From contig CAJUTO010000017.1 of the NCBI GenBank assembly GCA_910589675.1, forward strand, positions 1 to 34,605: a DNA stretch of 34,605 nucleotides, written 5' to 3'. This DNA comes from an uncultured Lactobacillus sp. (lineage in GTDB: Bacteria; Bacillota; Bacilli; Lactobacillales; Lactobacillaceae). A program made the translations under genes and the position numbers. The notes beneath the pieces were generated by a model. It was not told the origin of the DNA. It ran no database searches and saw only the letters and a program-made list of their open reading frames with translations. Positions 14,913-23,115 of the stretch are shown here, piece by piece. Position 1 is the first letter of the stretch. Every line of letters starts with the position of its first letter.

Positions 14913-16142
14913 ATGTATTCAAACGCAATTACACAAGTTTTAGAAAAAGAACATAAAAATAAACCAACCTTAATTCAAGAAAGAACATATGATGCTATTC
15001 GTAATGGTGCTAGCATCGTAGGATTAGCTAAGACTGGTACCGGTAAAACTTTAGCTTATGGTTTGCCAGTAATGGAGCGAATTGCCGAAATTGGTGGTAG
15101 AGGCATTATTTTAGAACCAACCACTGAACTTGCGATCCAAACCAGAAATAATCTTTTACCTTATGCAAAATCATTAGGCTTAAAAACCATTGCATTAGTT
15201 GGAGCAGGAAATAGAAAAAGACAATTAGAACGCTTAAAAAAGGAAAAGCCGGAAATAATAATTGCTACACCAGGGAGATTTTTTGACTTTTTATCAGAGA
15301 ATAGAATCAAGTATCAAGACATTAATGCCTTGGTAATTGATGAAGCAGATGATATTTTAGAATTCACAAAATTAGATTTGTTGAGTTCATTAGGACAAAA
15401 TTTGTCTTCGTCTGCTCAAATCTTACTTTTTGGAGCATCAGAGTCAGAAATTACGAAAGATGCCGAAGATTTGTTTAATCATACTTTCTTACTGATTGAT
15501 GTAAGACCAGAACAAAAATCTGAAGTTAAACATTACTTTTTACAAGTTTCAAATGAATATAAAATGCAGTTTTTGCAGCGGTTGGCAAAGTTAGATAAGT
15601 TTAAGGGCATTCTCTTTTTTGATAGTACAGAAAGTGAAATGAGATTTGCTCGAATTTTTAGTCACAGTAAGACAAAATTTGCCGTTTTAAGTAATGAAAC
15701 TAGTAAACAAAATAGAGAAAAGATTCTTAGTGATTTTAGAGCAGGTCGAATTAAGTTTTTATTTGCGACTGATTTAGCAGCTCGTGGGTTAGATTTACCT
15801 GATGTTAGCTATGTTATTAACTTTGAAATTCCAAGTGAAGTGAACACTTACTTGCATCGGAGTGGTAGAACGGGCAGAATGAATAAATCAGGAACTGTTG
15901 TCACTCTTGGGGACGATCATGACTTTAGAGACTTGAAAAAGTTACTAGCTGATACTTACCAAGTTCAAAGAGCATATTTTGCAGGCTATAGTTTAACGAC
16001 TGAAAAACCAAAACGAAAAAAAGAAGAGCCAGAAACCCAAGAGAAGAAAGTAAAGGAAAGTAAGCCTAAGCATAAAAAGAAGCGTTGGCGCAATAAGAAA
16101 AATAAAGGATATCATCCTCGAAAGGATAGAAGAGAAAAATAA
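14913..16142 (+). CDS. DEAD-box RNA helicase
   Basis: This is a 409-residue ATP-dependent RNA helicase. The Q-motif (KPTLIQERTYDAI), motif I AKTGTGKT, Ia PTTELAIQ, Ib TPGR, II DEAD, V ATDLAARGLDLP and VI YLHRSGRTGR are all present in order. Motif III reads GAS rather than SAT. A strongly basic tail (about the last 50 residues) should bind RNA, as in CshA/CshB-type proteins that act in RNA decay, ribosome assembly and cold growth. ATG 14913 has AGAGGAAAT directly upstream and begins the fold; a longer in-frame version from 14841 would overlap the previous gene and is not needed. The stop overlaps the EIIC start (TAATG). Confidence 0.9.
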   Translation: MYSNAITQVLEKEHKNKPTLIQERTYDAIRNGASIVGLAKTGTGKTLAYGLPVMERIAEIGGRGIILEPTTELAIQTRNNLLPYAKSLGLKTIALVGAGNRKRQLERLKKEKPEIIIATPGRFFDFLSENRIKYQDINALVIDEADDILEFTKLDLLSSLGQNLSSSAQILLFGASESEITKDAEDLFNHTFLLIDVRPEQKSEVKHYFLQVSNEYKMQFLQRLAKLDKFKGILFFDSTESEMRFARIFSHSKTKFAVLSNETSKQNREKILSDFRAGRIKFLFATDLAARGLDLPDVSYVINFEIPSEVNTYLHRSGRTGRMNKSGTVVTLGDDHDFRDLKKLLADTYQVQRAYFAGYSLTTEKPKRKKEEPETQEKKVKESKPKHKKKRWRNKKNKGYHPRKDRREK

Positions 16143-17473
16143 TGTCATCTTTAGTTAAATGGCTAGAAACTTATGTTTTGCCACCTGCATCGCGTTTAGC
16201 TCAACTACGCTGGCTAGTTGCAATGCGAGATACTTTTATTTCTTTACTGCCAATTACAATGGCCGGTTCAATTGCAATGCTATTTAATAGCATAATTAGA
16301 GCAGCTAAAGTACAAATGCATTGGGATACTTTTTATTCTTTAATGCAGCCTGTAATAGCGATTGACAATATCATTTGGGAAGGTACATTTGCCCTTTTTG
16401 CGGTTTATTTTGCAATTTCTTGGGGTTATCACCTAGCTAAGACTTATGAAGTGAACCGATTTGCAGGTTCTGTCGCTTCTTTAGTTGCTTTTGCAATGAG
16501 CATTAGTGATTCTGTTAAATTGCACATTGATGGGGATGTAGTTGATATTAAAAATGCTTTTGATATCAAACAATTTTCTACAATGGGGCTATTTACAGCT
16601 ATTATCTTTGGCTGTATTGGAACAGCATTATTTATTACCTTTTATAAGGCTAGAATTAGACTAAAAGTAGATAGTAGTATGCCGCATGCAGAATGGGTTG
16701 CATTTAGTACTTTGATCCCGATCCTGCTTTCTATTTTTATTGTAGGTTTTGTTAATTATGCTTTTCAAAGGCTTACAGGAACCTATTTTGGTAATTGGCT
16801 GCTTACTACTATTCAAAGACCCTTGGTTAATTTAGGACAGGGCTTTGGAGTTGTTTTATTAGTTACATTTTTGGTTCAGATCTTCTGGTTCTTTGGAATT
16901 AACGGGATAAGTGTGCTAACTCCAGTAATGGATTCTTTGTGGCTGACACCAGAAAATATTAATGTTACAGCTGTTAGAAACAGTGAGCATGTTCCTTATA
17001 TTTGGGTTCGCGACTCTTTTAATGTTTTTGCATGGTTTGGTGGAGCAGGCGGAACTCTGGTATTAATTATTGCCATTTTAATGTTTTCTAAGCGTAAAGA
17101 TTATCGAACAATAGCAAAGATGGCTGTAGCACCAGGAATTTTTAATATTAATGAACCTATTATTTTCGGTCTGCCAGTTGTTTTTAATCCTGTCTATTTA
17201 ATTCCGTTTGTTGTAGCTCCTTTAGTAAATGTATCATTAGCTTATTGGGCTACACAGGCTGGTTTAGTTAATCCAGTTCAAATTTTTGTTCCAACTGTAA
17301 TGCCGCCACTTATTGGACCGTTCTTAGCTTGCAATTATGATTGGCGTGCTATTGTACTGGCTCTCATTAATATGGTAATTGCGCTTCTTATTTGGATGCC
17401 GTTTGTTTTTGCGGCAGATAAGATTGCTAAGCACGATAATAATCAACGGAATTTCTATTTACCTCAATATTAA
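16142..17473 (+). CDS. PTS EIIC permease, lactose/cellobiose family, orphan
   Basis: This 443-residue membrane component belongs to the phosphotransferase system. The family motif GIFNINEPIIFGLPVVFNP lies at about residues 335-353, and the N-terminal pattern RDTFISLLPITMAGSIAMLFN is typical of cellobiose/lactose-type EIIC. About ten hydrophobic helices can be counted. No EIIA, EIIB or glycosidase gene is in the window, so it must borrow partners encoded elsewhere or act in another way. It is joined to the DEAD-box gene by a TAATG overlap, an unusual pairing. The substrate is probably a beta-glucoside or disaccharide, by family only. Confidence 0.87.
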   Translation: MSSLVKWLETYVLPPASRLAQLRWLVAMRDTFISLLPITMAGSIAMLFNSIIRAAKVQMHWDTFYSLMQPVIAIDNIIWEGTFALFAVYFAISWGYHLAKTYEVNRFAGSVASLVAFAMSISDSVKLHIDGDVVDIKNAFDIKQFSTMGLFTAIIFGCIGTALFITFYKARIRLKVDSSMPHAEWVAFSTLIPILLSIFIVGFVNYAFQRLTGTYFGNWLLTTIQRPLVNLGQGFGVVLLVTFLVQIFWFFGINGISVLTPVMDSLWLTPENINVTAVRNSEHVPYIWVRDSFNVFAWFGGAGGTLVLIIAILMFSKRKDYRTIAKMAVAPGIFNINEPIIFGLPVVFNPVYLIPFVVAPLVNVSLAYWATQAGLVNPVQIFVPTVMPPLIGPFLACNYDWRAIVLALINMVIALLIWMPFVFAADKIAKHDNNQRNFYLPQY

Positions 17474-17523
17474 ATTTATGATAGTGAAAAGCTAGTTTTT
17501 ATGTTAAAGTAGAAACTAGTCCT

Positions 17524-17596
17524 GACCCCGTAGTTCATCTGGATAGAACAATGGTCTCCTAAACCGTAGAGGTGAGTTCGAATCTCACCGGGGTCA
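17524..17596 (+). tRNA. tRNA-Arg (anticodon CCU)
   Basis: A cloverleaf can be drawn by hand. The acceptor GACCCCG (17524-17530) pairs with CGGGGTC (17589-17595), with discriminator A17596. The D-arm is GTTC/GAAC. The anticodon stem ATGGT/ACCGT encloses the loop CTCCTAA, anticodon CCT. The T-arm GTGAG/CTCAC has the loop TTCGAAT. The CCA end is not encoded. It reads AGG codons, which should be rare here. Just upstream, CTAGTTT (17492-17498) and AAACTAG (17513-17519) form an inverted repeat in the promoter region. Confidence 0.93.
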
Positions 17597-17602
17597 TACA
17601 TG

Positions 17603-17645
17603 AAAAAAGCATTTCTTCAATTAATGAGAAGAAATGCTTTTTTAT
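17603..17645. terminator. bidirectional terminator after tRNA-Arg
   Basis: AAAAAAGCATTTCTTC (17603-17618) pairs perfectly with GAAGAAATGCTTTTTT (17628-17643). It has T-runs in both directions, so it can also end the small minus-strand gene that stops at 17651. Confidence 0.9.
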
Positions 17646-17650
17646 TCATC

Positions 17651-17836
17651 TTAAACATATTTTAATGGGTTAATAAAAATCTCTAAAACAATCCAGAGAA
17701 AAATAATTAGTAATATTGCAATAATTCCAATTAAAACATGCTTAGTTTTTTGTGGGTAAGAGTTCCCAAAGAGGAAAACTAAGCAAAAGACTATAATGGT
17801 AATTAAAATTGCAGCTAAAGATAAAAAACTAAACAT
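17651..17836 (-). CDS. small two-helix membrane protein of unknown function
   Basis: I do not recognise this protein. From ATG 17836 it has 61 residues: a first helix (FLSLAAILITIIVFCLVFLF), a short loop with basic residues (SYPQKTKHV) and a second helix (IGIIAILLIIFLWIVLEIFI). An in-frame extension to 17884 would add 16 polar residues, but it overlaps the promoter region. The start is preceded by AAGGAAAGTGAG, slightly far but usable. A promoter (TTGTCA, 18, TACTAT) lies directly upstream, and a bidirectional terminator follows the stop, so it looks like a real single-gene unit. Confidence 0.6.
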   Translation of the reverse strand: MFSFLSLAAILITIIVFCLVFLFGNSYPQKTKHVLIGIIAILLIIFLWIVLEIFINPLKYV

Positions 17837-17854
17837 AAATTGCTCACTTTCCTT

Positions 17855-17884
17855 ATAGTATATAAGTATAAAGTAGTTTGACAA
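17855..17884 (-). promoter_or_regulatory. minus-strand promoter of the small membrane gene
   Basis: Reading the minus strand: TTGTCA (17884-17879), an 18-base spacer and TACTAT (17860-17855). Its -35 shares bases with the plus-strand -35 TTGACA of the epimerase gene. Confidence 0.45.
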
Positions 17885-17906
17885 ATAGTACCAAAGAAAA
17901 TTTAAT
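17878..17906 (+). promoter_or_regulatory. promoter of the UDP-GlcNAc 2-epimerase gene
   Basis: A perfect -35 TTGACA (17878-17883), a 17-base spacer and TTTAAT (17901-17906) lie 44 bases before the start codon. This is one of the best vegetative promoters in the window. Confidence 0.7.
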
Positions 17907-17949
17907 TGGGGTATAGTAGAAGATACAAAATATAAGGTAAGGATAAATT

Positions 17950-19092
17950 ATGAATAAAGTAAAAGTAATGACAGTTTTTGGTACTAGACCAGAAGCTATT
18001 AAAATGGCACCGTTAGTGTTGAAGCTAAAAAAAGATGATCGTTTTGAAGAGATAACAGTCGTAAGTGCTCAACATCGTGAAATGTTGGATCAGGTTTTAG
18101 ATATTTTTAAAATTAAACCTGACTATGATTTTAATATCATGCATAAAAATCAAACATTAGAAGATATTACTTCAAAAGTAATGCTTGATATGGCTAAAGT
18201 AATAAAAAAAGAGCAACCAGACATTGTTTTGGTTCATGGGGATACAACAACTAGCTTTGCGGCTGGCTTAGCAACTTTTTATGAACAAACAAAGTTAGGC
18301 CATGTGGAGGCTGGCCTTAGAACCTGGAATAAGTATTCTCCGTTTCCAGAAGAGATGAATCGGCAAATGACTGATGATTTAACTGATTTATATTTTGCAC
18401 CAACTAAATTAAGCAAACAAAACTTAATTAAAGAAAACCATCCCGCTGATAATATTTATGTGACTGGGAATACTGCCATTGATGCTTTGGAACAGACGGT
18501 TAAAGAAGATTATCATCACGATGTTCTGGATGAAATTAACCCAGATAGTAAGATTATTTTAGTTACCATGCACCGCAGAGAGAATCAAGGAGAACCGATG
18601 CGACGCGTCTTTAAAGTTATAAAACAGGTAGTTGATAGTCATAAAGACGTTGAAATTATCTATCCGGTTCATCTGTCTCCACGTGTACAAAAGGTAGCTA
18701 AAGAGGTATTAAGTGACGATCCGCGAATTCACTTGATTAAACCCCTAGATGTAGTTGATTTTCATAATTTAGCTAAAAAAAGCTACTTTATTATGACTGA
18801 TTCGGGTGGAGTTCAAGAAGAAGCTCCTTCTCTAGGTAAGCCAGTATTAGTTTTACGTGATACAACTGAGCGTCCTGAAGGGGTAGCAGCTGGAACTTTA
18901 AAGCTTGTGGGAACCGAAGTAGATAAGGTTCGTGCTGAAATGATACGTTTACTTGAAGATGAAAAAGCTTATACTGAAATGGCGAATGCAAAAAATCCAT
19001 ATGGGGATGGAAAAGCAGCTGATCGGATTATGGATGCAATTGCTTATTATTTTGACAAGGAACATAATCAAAAACCAGTTGATTTTAACTAA
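17950..19092 (+). CDS. wecB: UDP-N-acetylglucosamine 2-epimerase (non-hydrolysing)
   Basis: The enzyme interconverts UDP-GlcNAc and UDP-ManNAc, the ManNAc donor for wall teichoic acid linkage units and surface polysaccharides. The 380-residue length is normal. The N-terminal FGTRPEAIKMAPLVLKL is the family signature. HGDTTTSFA, GHVEAGLRTWNKYSPFPEE(MNRQ), TMHRRENQGEPM and DSGGVQEEAPSLGKPVLVLRDTTERPEG follow in the correct order. The Firmicutes name mnaA is equivalent. AAGGTAAGGA precedes the ATG. It is monocistronic between a strong promoter and a bidirectional terminator. Confidence 0.93.
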   Translation: MNKVKVMTVFGTRPEAIKMAPLVLKLKKDDRFEEITVVSAQHREMLDQVLDIFKIKPDYDFNIMHKNQTLEDITSKVMLDMAKVIKKEQPDIVLVHGDTTTSFAAGLATFYEQTKLGHVEAGLRTWNKYSPFPEEMNRQMTDDLTDLYFAPTKLSKQNLIKENHPADNIYVTGNTAIDALEQTVKEDYHHDVLDEINPDSKIILVTMHRRENQGEPMRRVFKVIKQVVDSHKDVEIIYPVHLSPRVQKVAKEVLSDDPRIHLIKPLDVVDFHNLAKKSYFIMTDSGGVQEEAPSLGKPVLVLRDTTERPEGVAAGTLKLVGTEVDKVRAEMIRLLEDEKAYTEMANAKNPYGDGKAADRIMDAIAYYFDKEHNQKPVDFN

Positions 19093-19121
19093 AAAAAGCT
19101 CCATTTTTATGGAGCTTTTTT
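19092..19121. terminator. bidirectional terminator between the epimerase and gtrA
   Basis: AAAAAAGCTCCAT (19092-19104) and ATGGAGCTTTTTT (19109-19121) form a hairpin with a TTTT loop. T-runs on both sides serve the convergent genes. Confidence 0.88.
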
Positions 19122-19124
19122 AGT

Positions 19125-19634
19125 TCACTTTTTATTAAAGTAGTCTTTAAATTTTTTAGCGAATTTACCACTAGTATTAAGAAAAATTGATTTGGTAGTT
19201 AAATAGTTGAAAATACCTACTAAAATTTGATCGATTATTTTTACAAAAAATGCATTCCAATGAAGCCAAGAAATACCAACTAGCATAATTAAGTTATCCG
19301 GGACTAAACTAATGACTCGGTAAATAAAGAATAAACAGATTTGGTAAACTACTCCATGCTTTTTATCGACATTTTGAATGAATACACCATGTTTATTAAA
19401 AGAAAAAGAGGCTAAATTAGAAATAATAAATGCGATTGTGTTGGCATAAATCACAGGCATCTTCCAAATATTATGCAATAAAAGAAAGCAGGCAATATTA
19501 ATAACGGCTGCTAGAAAACCGAAGATAACATAAACATAAAAATTTCGGTGTCTGGCAACGAGTTTACTCCCGAGTTTTCTTAACTGCTCTTGAGTAATCT
19601 TTTGTCCCTTTCTTTTATGATGACTTTTAGCCAT
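19125..19634 (-). CDS. GtrA-family membrane protein
   Basis: This 169-residue protein has four hydrophobic helices after a basic N-terminal stretch (KSHHKRKGQK). The first helix region YVIFGFLAAVINIACFLLL and the later FIISNLASFSFNKHGVF match the GtrA/DPMS family. GtrA proteins are thought to flip or help transfer lipid-linked sugars for cell-surface decoration. The start is taken at ATG 19634, which overlaps the end of the flavodoxin gene by eight bases (ATGGCTAA carries both start and stop). An in-frame start at 19646 would only lengthen the overlap. Translational coupling to flavodoxin is implied, although the two functions have no evident link. Confidence 0.82.
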   Translation of the reverse strand: MAKSHHKRKGQKITQEQLRKLGSKLVARHRNFYVYVIFGFLAAVINIACFLLLHNIWKMPVIYANTIAFIISNLASFSFNKHGVFIQNVDKKHGVVYQICLFFIYRVISLVPDNLIMLVGISWLHWNAFFVKIIDQILVGIFNYLTTKSIFLNTSGKFAKKFKDYFNKK

Positions 19635-20073
19635 TAAATGCCTCAACTATTTCTTCAGTAGCTTGATCAATTAAGGCGATGTCATCATCATCAACAGCAT
19701 TTTCTATCTTAACTGGCTTTGCTGCTTCAATAGCGCCACATTTAATAAATGCTTTTTCAAAATCATCTACATTTTCACAATAGTGATCTTTATAGGTCTT
19801 GTCTCCTGAACCCATTACAGCAAATTTTTTACCGGATAGGTCAAGTGTGATTAGTTGGTCATAAAAGTCTTTTAATTCATCAGTCATCACGCCTTCGCCA
19901 TATGTATAAGTAACCATCACGCAAAGGTCAGCATCAAGATAAGAGCTAGCATCTGCAAAACTGACGTCAATATTTTCTACGTCAAAACCTGCATCTTGTA
20001 AGTTTTCTTCTAAAATTTCTGCCATATCTTCATCATTACCAGTCATGCTGGCAAAGACAATTTGTGCTTTCAT
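19627..20073 (-). CDS. flavodoxin
   Basis: This 148-residue FMN electron carrier has normal flavodoxin length. The FMN phosphate loop ASMTGNDEDMAE lies at residues 8-19. YTYGEGVMTDELKDFYDQL and VMGSGDKTYKDHYCENVDDFEKAF are the usual aromatic FMN-binding loops. Many Asp and Glu residues give the expected acidic surface. Its partners in lactobacilli are not certain. ATG 20073 is preceded by GAAAGAAG on the minus strand. A -10 TATAAT (20111-20106, minus) lies upstream with TTTACA as possible -35 at a long spacer of 19. Confidence 0.87.
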   Translation of the reverse strand: MKAQIVFASMTGNDEDMAEILEENLQDAGFDVENIDVSFADASSYLDADLCVMVTYTYGEGVMTDELKDFYDQLITLDLSGKKFAVMGSGDKTYKDHYCENVDDFEKAFIKCGAIEAAKPVKIENAVDDDDIALIDQATEEIVEAFNG

Positions 20074-20105
20074 GCAAAAAACTTCTTTCTATAACGTTTT
20101 CTCTT

Positions 20106-20111
20106 ATTATA
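20106..20111 (-). promoter_or_regulatory. -10 element of the flavodoxin-gtrA pair
   Basis: TATAAT on the minus strand lies 33 bases before the flavodoxin start. The nearest -35-like hexamer, TTTACA, is 19 bases away, longer than ideal. Confidence 0.35.
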
Positions 20112-20165
20112 CTAAAGAAGTATAGAAGTTTGTAAATCTTAAGAGAAATTATTTAAGAAAAGCTT

Positions 20166-20171
20166 TATAAT
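20166..20171 (+). promoter_or_regulatory. -10 element upstream of map
   Basis: A perfect TATAAT with no good -35. Transcription from here would give a leader of about 80 bases before map that contains the hairpin at 20205-20223. Confidence 0.35.
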
Positions 20172-20204
20172 GAATGGTTGAGACTTTCTTAATAACTACA
20201 AAAT

Positions 20205-20223
20205 CATACCTATTTAAGGTATG
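20205..20223 (+). promoter_or_regulatory. hairpin/inverted repeat in the map leader
   Basis: CATACCT (20205-20211) and AGGTATG (20217-20223) are perfect inverted repeats with a five-base loop. No U-tract follows, so it is not a terminator. It could be an operator or an mRNA 5' structure. Confidence 0.35.
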
Positions 20224-20258
20224 CTAAGAGTATATAAATTAAAAAAGGAGACTTTTTA

Positions 20259-21083
20259 ATGATAACAATTAAATCAAAGCGCGAGTTGCAAGGGATGCAA
20301 AAATCTGGTCGCGTTTTAGCAGCTATGTTTGAAGGTTTACGTGATGTTATTAAACCTGGAATTTCAACTTGGGAAATTGAAGAATTTGCTCAAGATTTTA
20401 TGAAAAAACATGGTGGTCGTCTTTCAGAACAAGGTTTTGAAGGATATAAGTATGGAACTTGTATCAGTGTAAACGATGAAATTGCTCATGCGATTCCTAG
20501 AAAAGATAAGATCCTAAAAGAGGGTGACTTAGTCAGCGTTGACGTTACTTGCAACGTTGATGGCTACGAAACTGATTCATGTACTACTTATGGTGTTGGT
20601 GAAATTTCTGCTGAAGACCAAAAATTAATGGACGTTACTAAGAAAGCAATGTACATGGGAATTGATCAAGCGGTTGTTGGAAATCGTATTGGTGATATTG
20701 GTAGCGTTATTCAAAATTATGTTGAAGATGAAAATGGCTATGGTGATGTACGTGAACTTGTAGGCCATGGTATTCAACCATCAATCCACGAAGATCCAGA
20801 AGTTCCTCACTGGGGTAAGGCAGGACATGGTCTGCGTTTACGCGAAGGAATGACTATTACAGTTGAACCAATGGTTGAAGCTGGTGGTGACTGGAGAATT
20901 GAACAAAAAACTGTATCAGATCCTAATGATGATTGGGTTTACTATGCAACTCCAGATGGTTCGAAGGCAGCTCAATTTGAACATACTTTTGCAATTACTC
21001 CAGATGGACCAAAGATCTTAACTTTGCAAAAGCCATATGATGGCTATGAAAAATATCTTCCTCACTTTTTAGATGAAGATTAA
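20259..21083 (+). CDS. map: methionine aminopeptidase, type I
   Basis: The enzyme removes the initiator Met from nascent proteins. The metal ligands follow the E. coli pattern: H77 (substrate His), D95 and D106 (11 apart), the GHGIQPSIHE His, the E of TVEPMV, and the last Glu in QFEHTFAIT. The length of 274 residues is slightly above the roughly 250 of minimal type I enzymes, owing to a C-terminal extension (ILTLQKPYDGYEKYLPHFLDED). AAAAAGGAG lies before the ATG. The BrkB-type gene follows after 14 bases, so the two are probably one transcript. Confidence 0.94.
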   Translation: MITIKSKRELQGMQKSGRVLAAMFEGLRDVIKPGISTWEIEEFAQDFMKKHGGRLSEQGFEGYKYGTCISVNDEIAHAIPRKDKILKEGDLVSVDVTCNVDGYETDSCTTYGVGEISAEDQKLMDVTKKAMYMGIDQAVVGNRIGDIGSVIQNYVEDENGYGDVRELVGHGIQPSIHEDPEVPHWGKAGHGLRLREGMTITVEPMVEAGGDWRIEQKTVSDPNDDWVYYATPDGSKAAQFEHTFAITPDGPKILTLQKPYDGYEKYLPHFLDED

Positions 21084-21097
21084 TAGATAGTAAGACC

Positions 21098-22006
21098 ATG
21101 AATTCTTTTCTCAATCAGACTAAAAACCGTATAACAGAGTTTTTTCAATTATTATCTAAATATATTAGCCAAGGCGAGATAAATCAGACTTCAATTATTA
21201 TTGCTTATTATGTGCTATTAAGTATTTTTCCAATCATAATTATTATTGGAAATGTTTTACCTTTGCTTAATATCGACACTGAGCCAATTGCTCGTTATCT
21301 TGAATTGATTTTTCCATCTCAAGTTTCAAGTCTAATTATGCCAATTATCAATGCTTTATTGAAAAAACACTCCAGTAGTTTTATTTCTCTTGGTATTGTG
21401 ATTGCTATTTGGTCTTTAAGTTGTTTGGTTAATTCAATTCGCTTAGCAGCAAATAAAATTTATGGCGTTGATAAAAAAGAAAAAGGTAAGTCATGGTGGA
21501 ACTATTTACTTGCTAGAACGTTTACTTTTGTTCTTTCTGTGATTTTAGTAGTTGGCTTTTCAATAATAATTTTTGTTGTTACCTTTGGTAGACAGATTAT
21601 GGAATTCTTGGCTCCAATTTTTAATCTATCCTTGTGGTGGGTATATAAGTTAGAAAATTATCGTTGTCCGATTATAATTTTGGTTATGGTTATTATAAAT
21701 TTATATATTAACTATGTCATTCCCAACATCACTGTACAAAAGCGCATCGTATGGCCTGGAGTATGGTTTACTGTAGTGAGCTGGAGCGCCTTATCCTATT
21801 TCTTTGGTTTATATTTGAGGCAATTTGGAACGCGCTGGCAAAACTATGGAATTGTAGGTTCTTTTATAATCTTTATGTTATGGCTAAATGTAGGTTCATT
21901 TTTACTTTTGCTTGGCATTTGTCTTAATGCCACAGGGGATGAATTAAAAGGTAGAAAAATTGAATACAGTCGTAGCCCGATTTTGAGAATTTTTAGAAAA
22001 AAATAG
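21098..22006 (+). CDS. YihY/BrkB-family inner-membrane protein
   Basis: This 302-residue protein has about six hydrophobic helices and the family pattern: IIIAYYVLLSIFPIIIIIG near the start, IWSLSCLVNSIRLAANKIYGV in the middle, and YGIVGSFIIFMLWLNVGSFLLLLGICLNA near the end. The family was once annotated as ribonuclease BN in error. Its true role is unknown, and a transport or envelope role is suspected. It follows map by 14 bases, and the ATG at 21098 has only a weak ribosome site (AGATAGTAAG), so some coupling to map is likely. The end is basic (IFRKK). Confidence 0.85.
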   Translation: MNSFLNQTKNRITEFFQLLSKYISQGEINQTSIIIAYYVLLSIFPIIIIIGNVLPLLNIDTEPIARYLELIFPSQVSSLIMPIINALLKKHSSSFISLGIVIAIWSLSCLVNSIRLAANKIYGVDKKEKGKSWWNYLLARTFTFVLSVILVVGFSIIIFVVTFGRQIMEFLAPIFNLSLWWVYKLENYRCPIIILVMVIINLYINYVIPNITVQKRIVWPGVWFTVVSWSALSYFFGLYLRQFGTRWQNYGIVGSFIIFMLWLNVGSFLLLLGICLNATGDELKGRKIEYSRSPILRIFRKK

Positions 22007-22035
22007 TAAATTGTCTAAATAAGTTTCTAGAAGTT

Positions 22036-22044
22036 TGGTAAAAT
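22036..22044 (+). promoter_or_regulatory. extended -10 promoter of galU
   Basis: TGGTAAAAT (TG-N-TAAAAT) ends 35 bases before the galU start. No consensus -35 is seen at the right distance. Confidence 0.35.
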
Positions 22045-22079
22045 ACACTAAGGAAAGCTTATTTTGTGAGGAGAATAAA

Positions 22080-22985
22080 ATGAAAGTAAGAAAAGCAGTT
22101 ATTCCAGCAGCTGGATTAGGTACTAGATTTTTACCTGCCACTAAGGCTATGCCTAAGGAAATGGTACCGATTGTTGATAAACCAACAATTCAATTTATTG
22201 TAGAAGAAGCTAAAAAATCTGGAATTGAAGATATCTTGATCGTTACTGGTAAAAACAAGCGTTCTATCGAAGATCACTTTGATGCTAACCCAGAACTAGA
22301 ACAAGATTTGGAAGAAAAGGGTAAGACTGAACTTTTACACTTAACCCAATCAATTACTAACTTAGGTGTTAACCTTTACTACACTCGTCAACCACACCCA
22401 GCTGGTTTAGGGGATGCGATTTTAAGAGCTCGTAGCTTCGTTGGGGATGAACCATTTGCTGTTATGCTTGGTGACGACTTGATGGATGACAAGGTTCCAC
22501 TAACTAAGCAATTGATCGATCGTTATGACAAGACTCATGCATCAACTATTGCTGTTATGCCTGTACCACACGAAGAAGTTTCTAAGTATGGTGTTATTGA
22601 TCCAGATAGCGAAATTGAACCTGGTTTAATTAACGTTAAGGCCTTTGTTGAAAAGCCAGACGTTGATAAGGCACCTAGTGACTACGCAATTATTGGTCGT
22701 TACTTGTTAACTCCAGAAATTTTTGATATTTTAGCACATCAAAAACCTGGTCGTGGTGGCGAAATTCAATTAACTGACGCAATTGATACTATGAACAAGA
22801 CTCAACGAGTATTCGCTCATGTATTTAATGGTGAACGTCATGATGTTGGTAACAAGGAAGGTTACCTTGAAACATCAATTGAATATGGTTTATCTCACCC
22901 TCAAATTAAAGATGATTTACGTGAGTACATTATTAACATGGCTCAAAAATTACAAAAAGAAGATAAAAACTCAAAGAAGAAATAA
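22080..22985 (+). CDS. galU: UTP-glucose-1-phosphate uridylyltransferase
   Basis: GalU makes UDP-glucose for exopolysaccharide, teichoic acid glucosylation, glycolipids and the Leloir pathway. The 301-residue product begins [17 protein letters not shown], the nucleotide-binding signature, with [21 protein letters not shown] next. The sugar-nucleotide motifs MLGDDLMDD and VEKP and the [12 protein letters not shown] active-site segment are all present. ATG 22080 is preceded by GTGAGGAG at ideal distance. An in-frame longer version from 22035 would cover the promoter and is rejected. A terminator follows. Confidence 0.95.
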   Translation: MKVRKAVIPAAGLGTRFLPATKAMPKEMVPIVDKPTIQFIVEEAKKSGIEDILIVTGKNKRSIEDHFDANPELEQDLEEKGKTELLHLTQSITNLGVNLYYTRQPHPAGLGDAILRARSFVGDEPFAVMLGDDLMDDKVPLTKQLIDRYDKTHASTIAVMPVPHEEVSKYGVIDPDSEIEPGLINVKAFVEKPDVDKAPSDYAIIGRYLLTPEIFDILAHQKPGRGGEIQLTDAIDTMNKTQRVFAHVFNGERHDVGNKEGYLETSIEYGLSHPQIKDDLREYIINMAQKLQKEDKNSKKK

Positions 22986-23003
22986 TAAGACTTCTTTGGA
23001 ACT

Positions 23004-23037
23004 ATAAGACTGACTATTTCGTCAGTCTTATTTTTTT
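23004..23037 (+). terminator. Rho-independent terminator after galU
   Basis: ATAAGACTGAC (23004-23014) pairs with GTCAGTCTTAT (23021-23031) around a six-base loop, followed by seven T residues (23031-23037). Confidence 0.9.
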
Positions 23038-23115
23038 GTTTAAAAAGATGTAATCTTTTTGCCAAGTTCTTATAAATAGTGAGAAAATATAAATAACTAT
23101 TTTTATAAGGGTAAA

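Noticed and set aside
20176-20189. GGTTGAGACTTTCT is shared with 12705-12718 (left arm of a terminator).
   Set aside because: Only 14 bases are shared and the second copy has no matching right arm. It could be a relic terminator arm, but chance matches of this length are expected.
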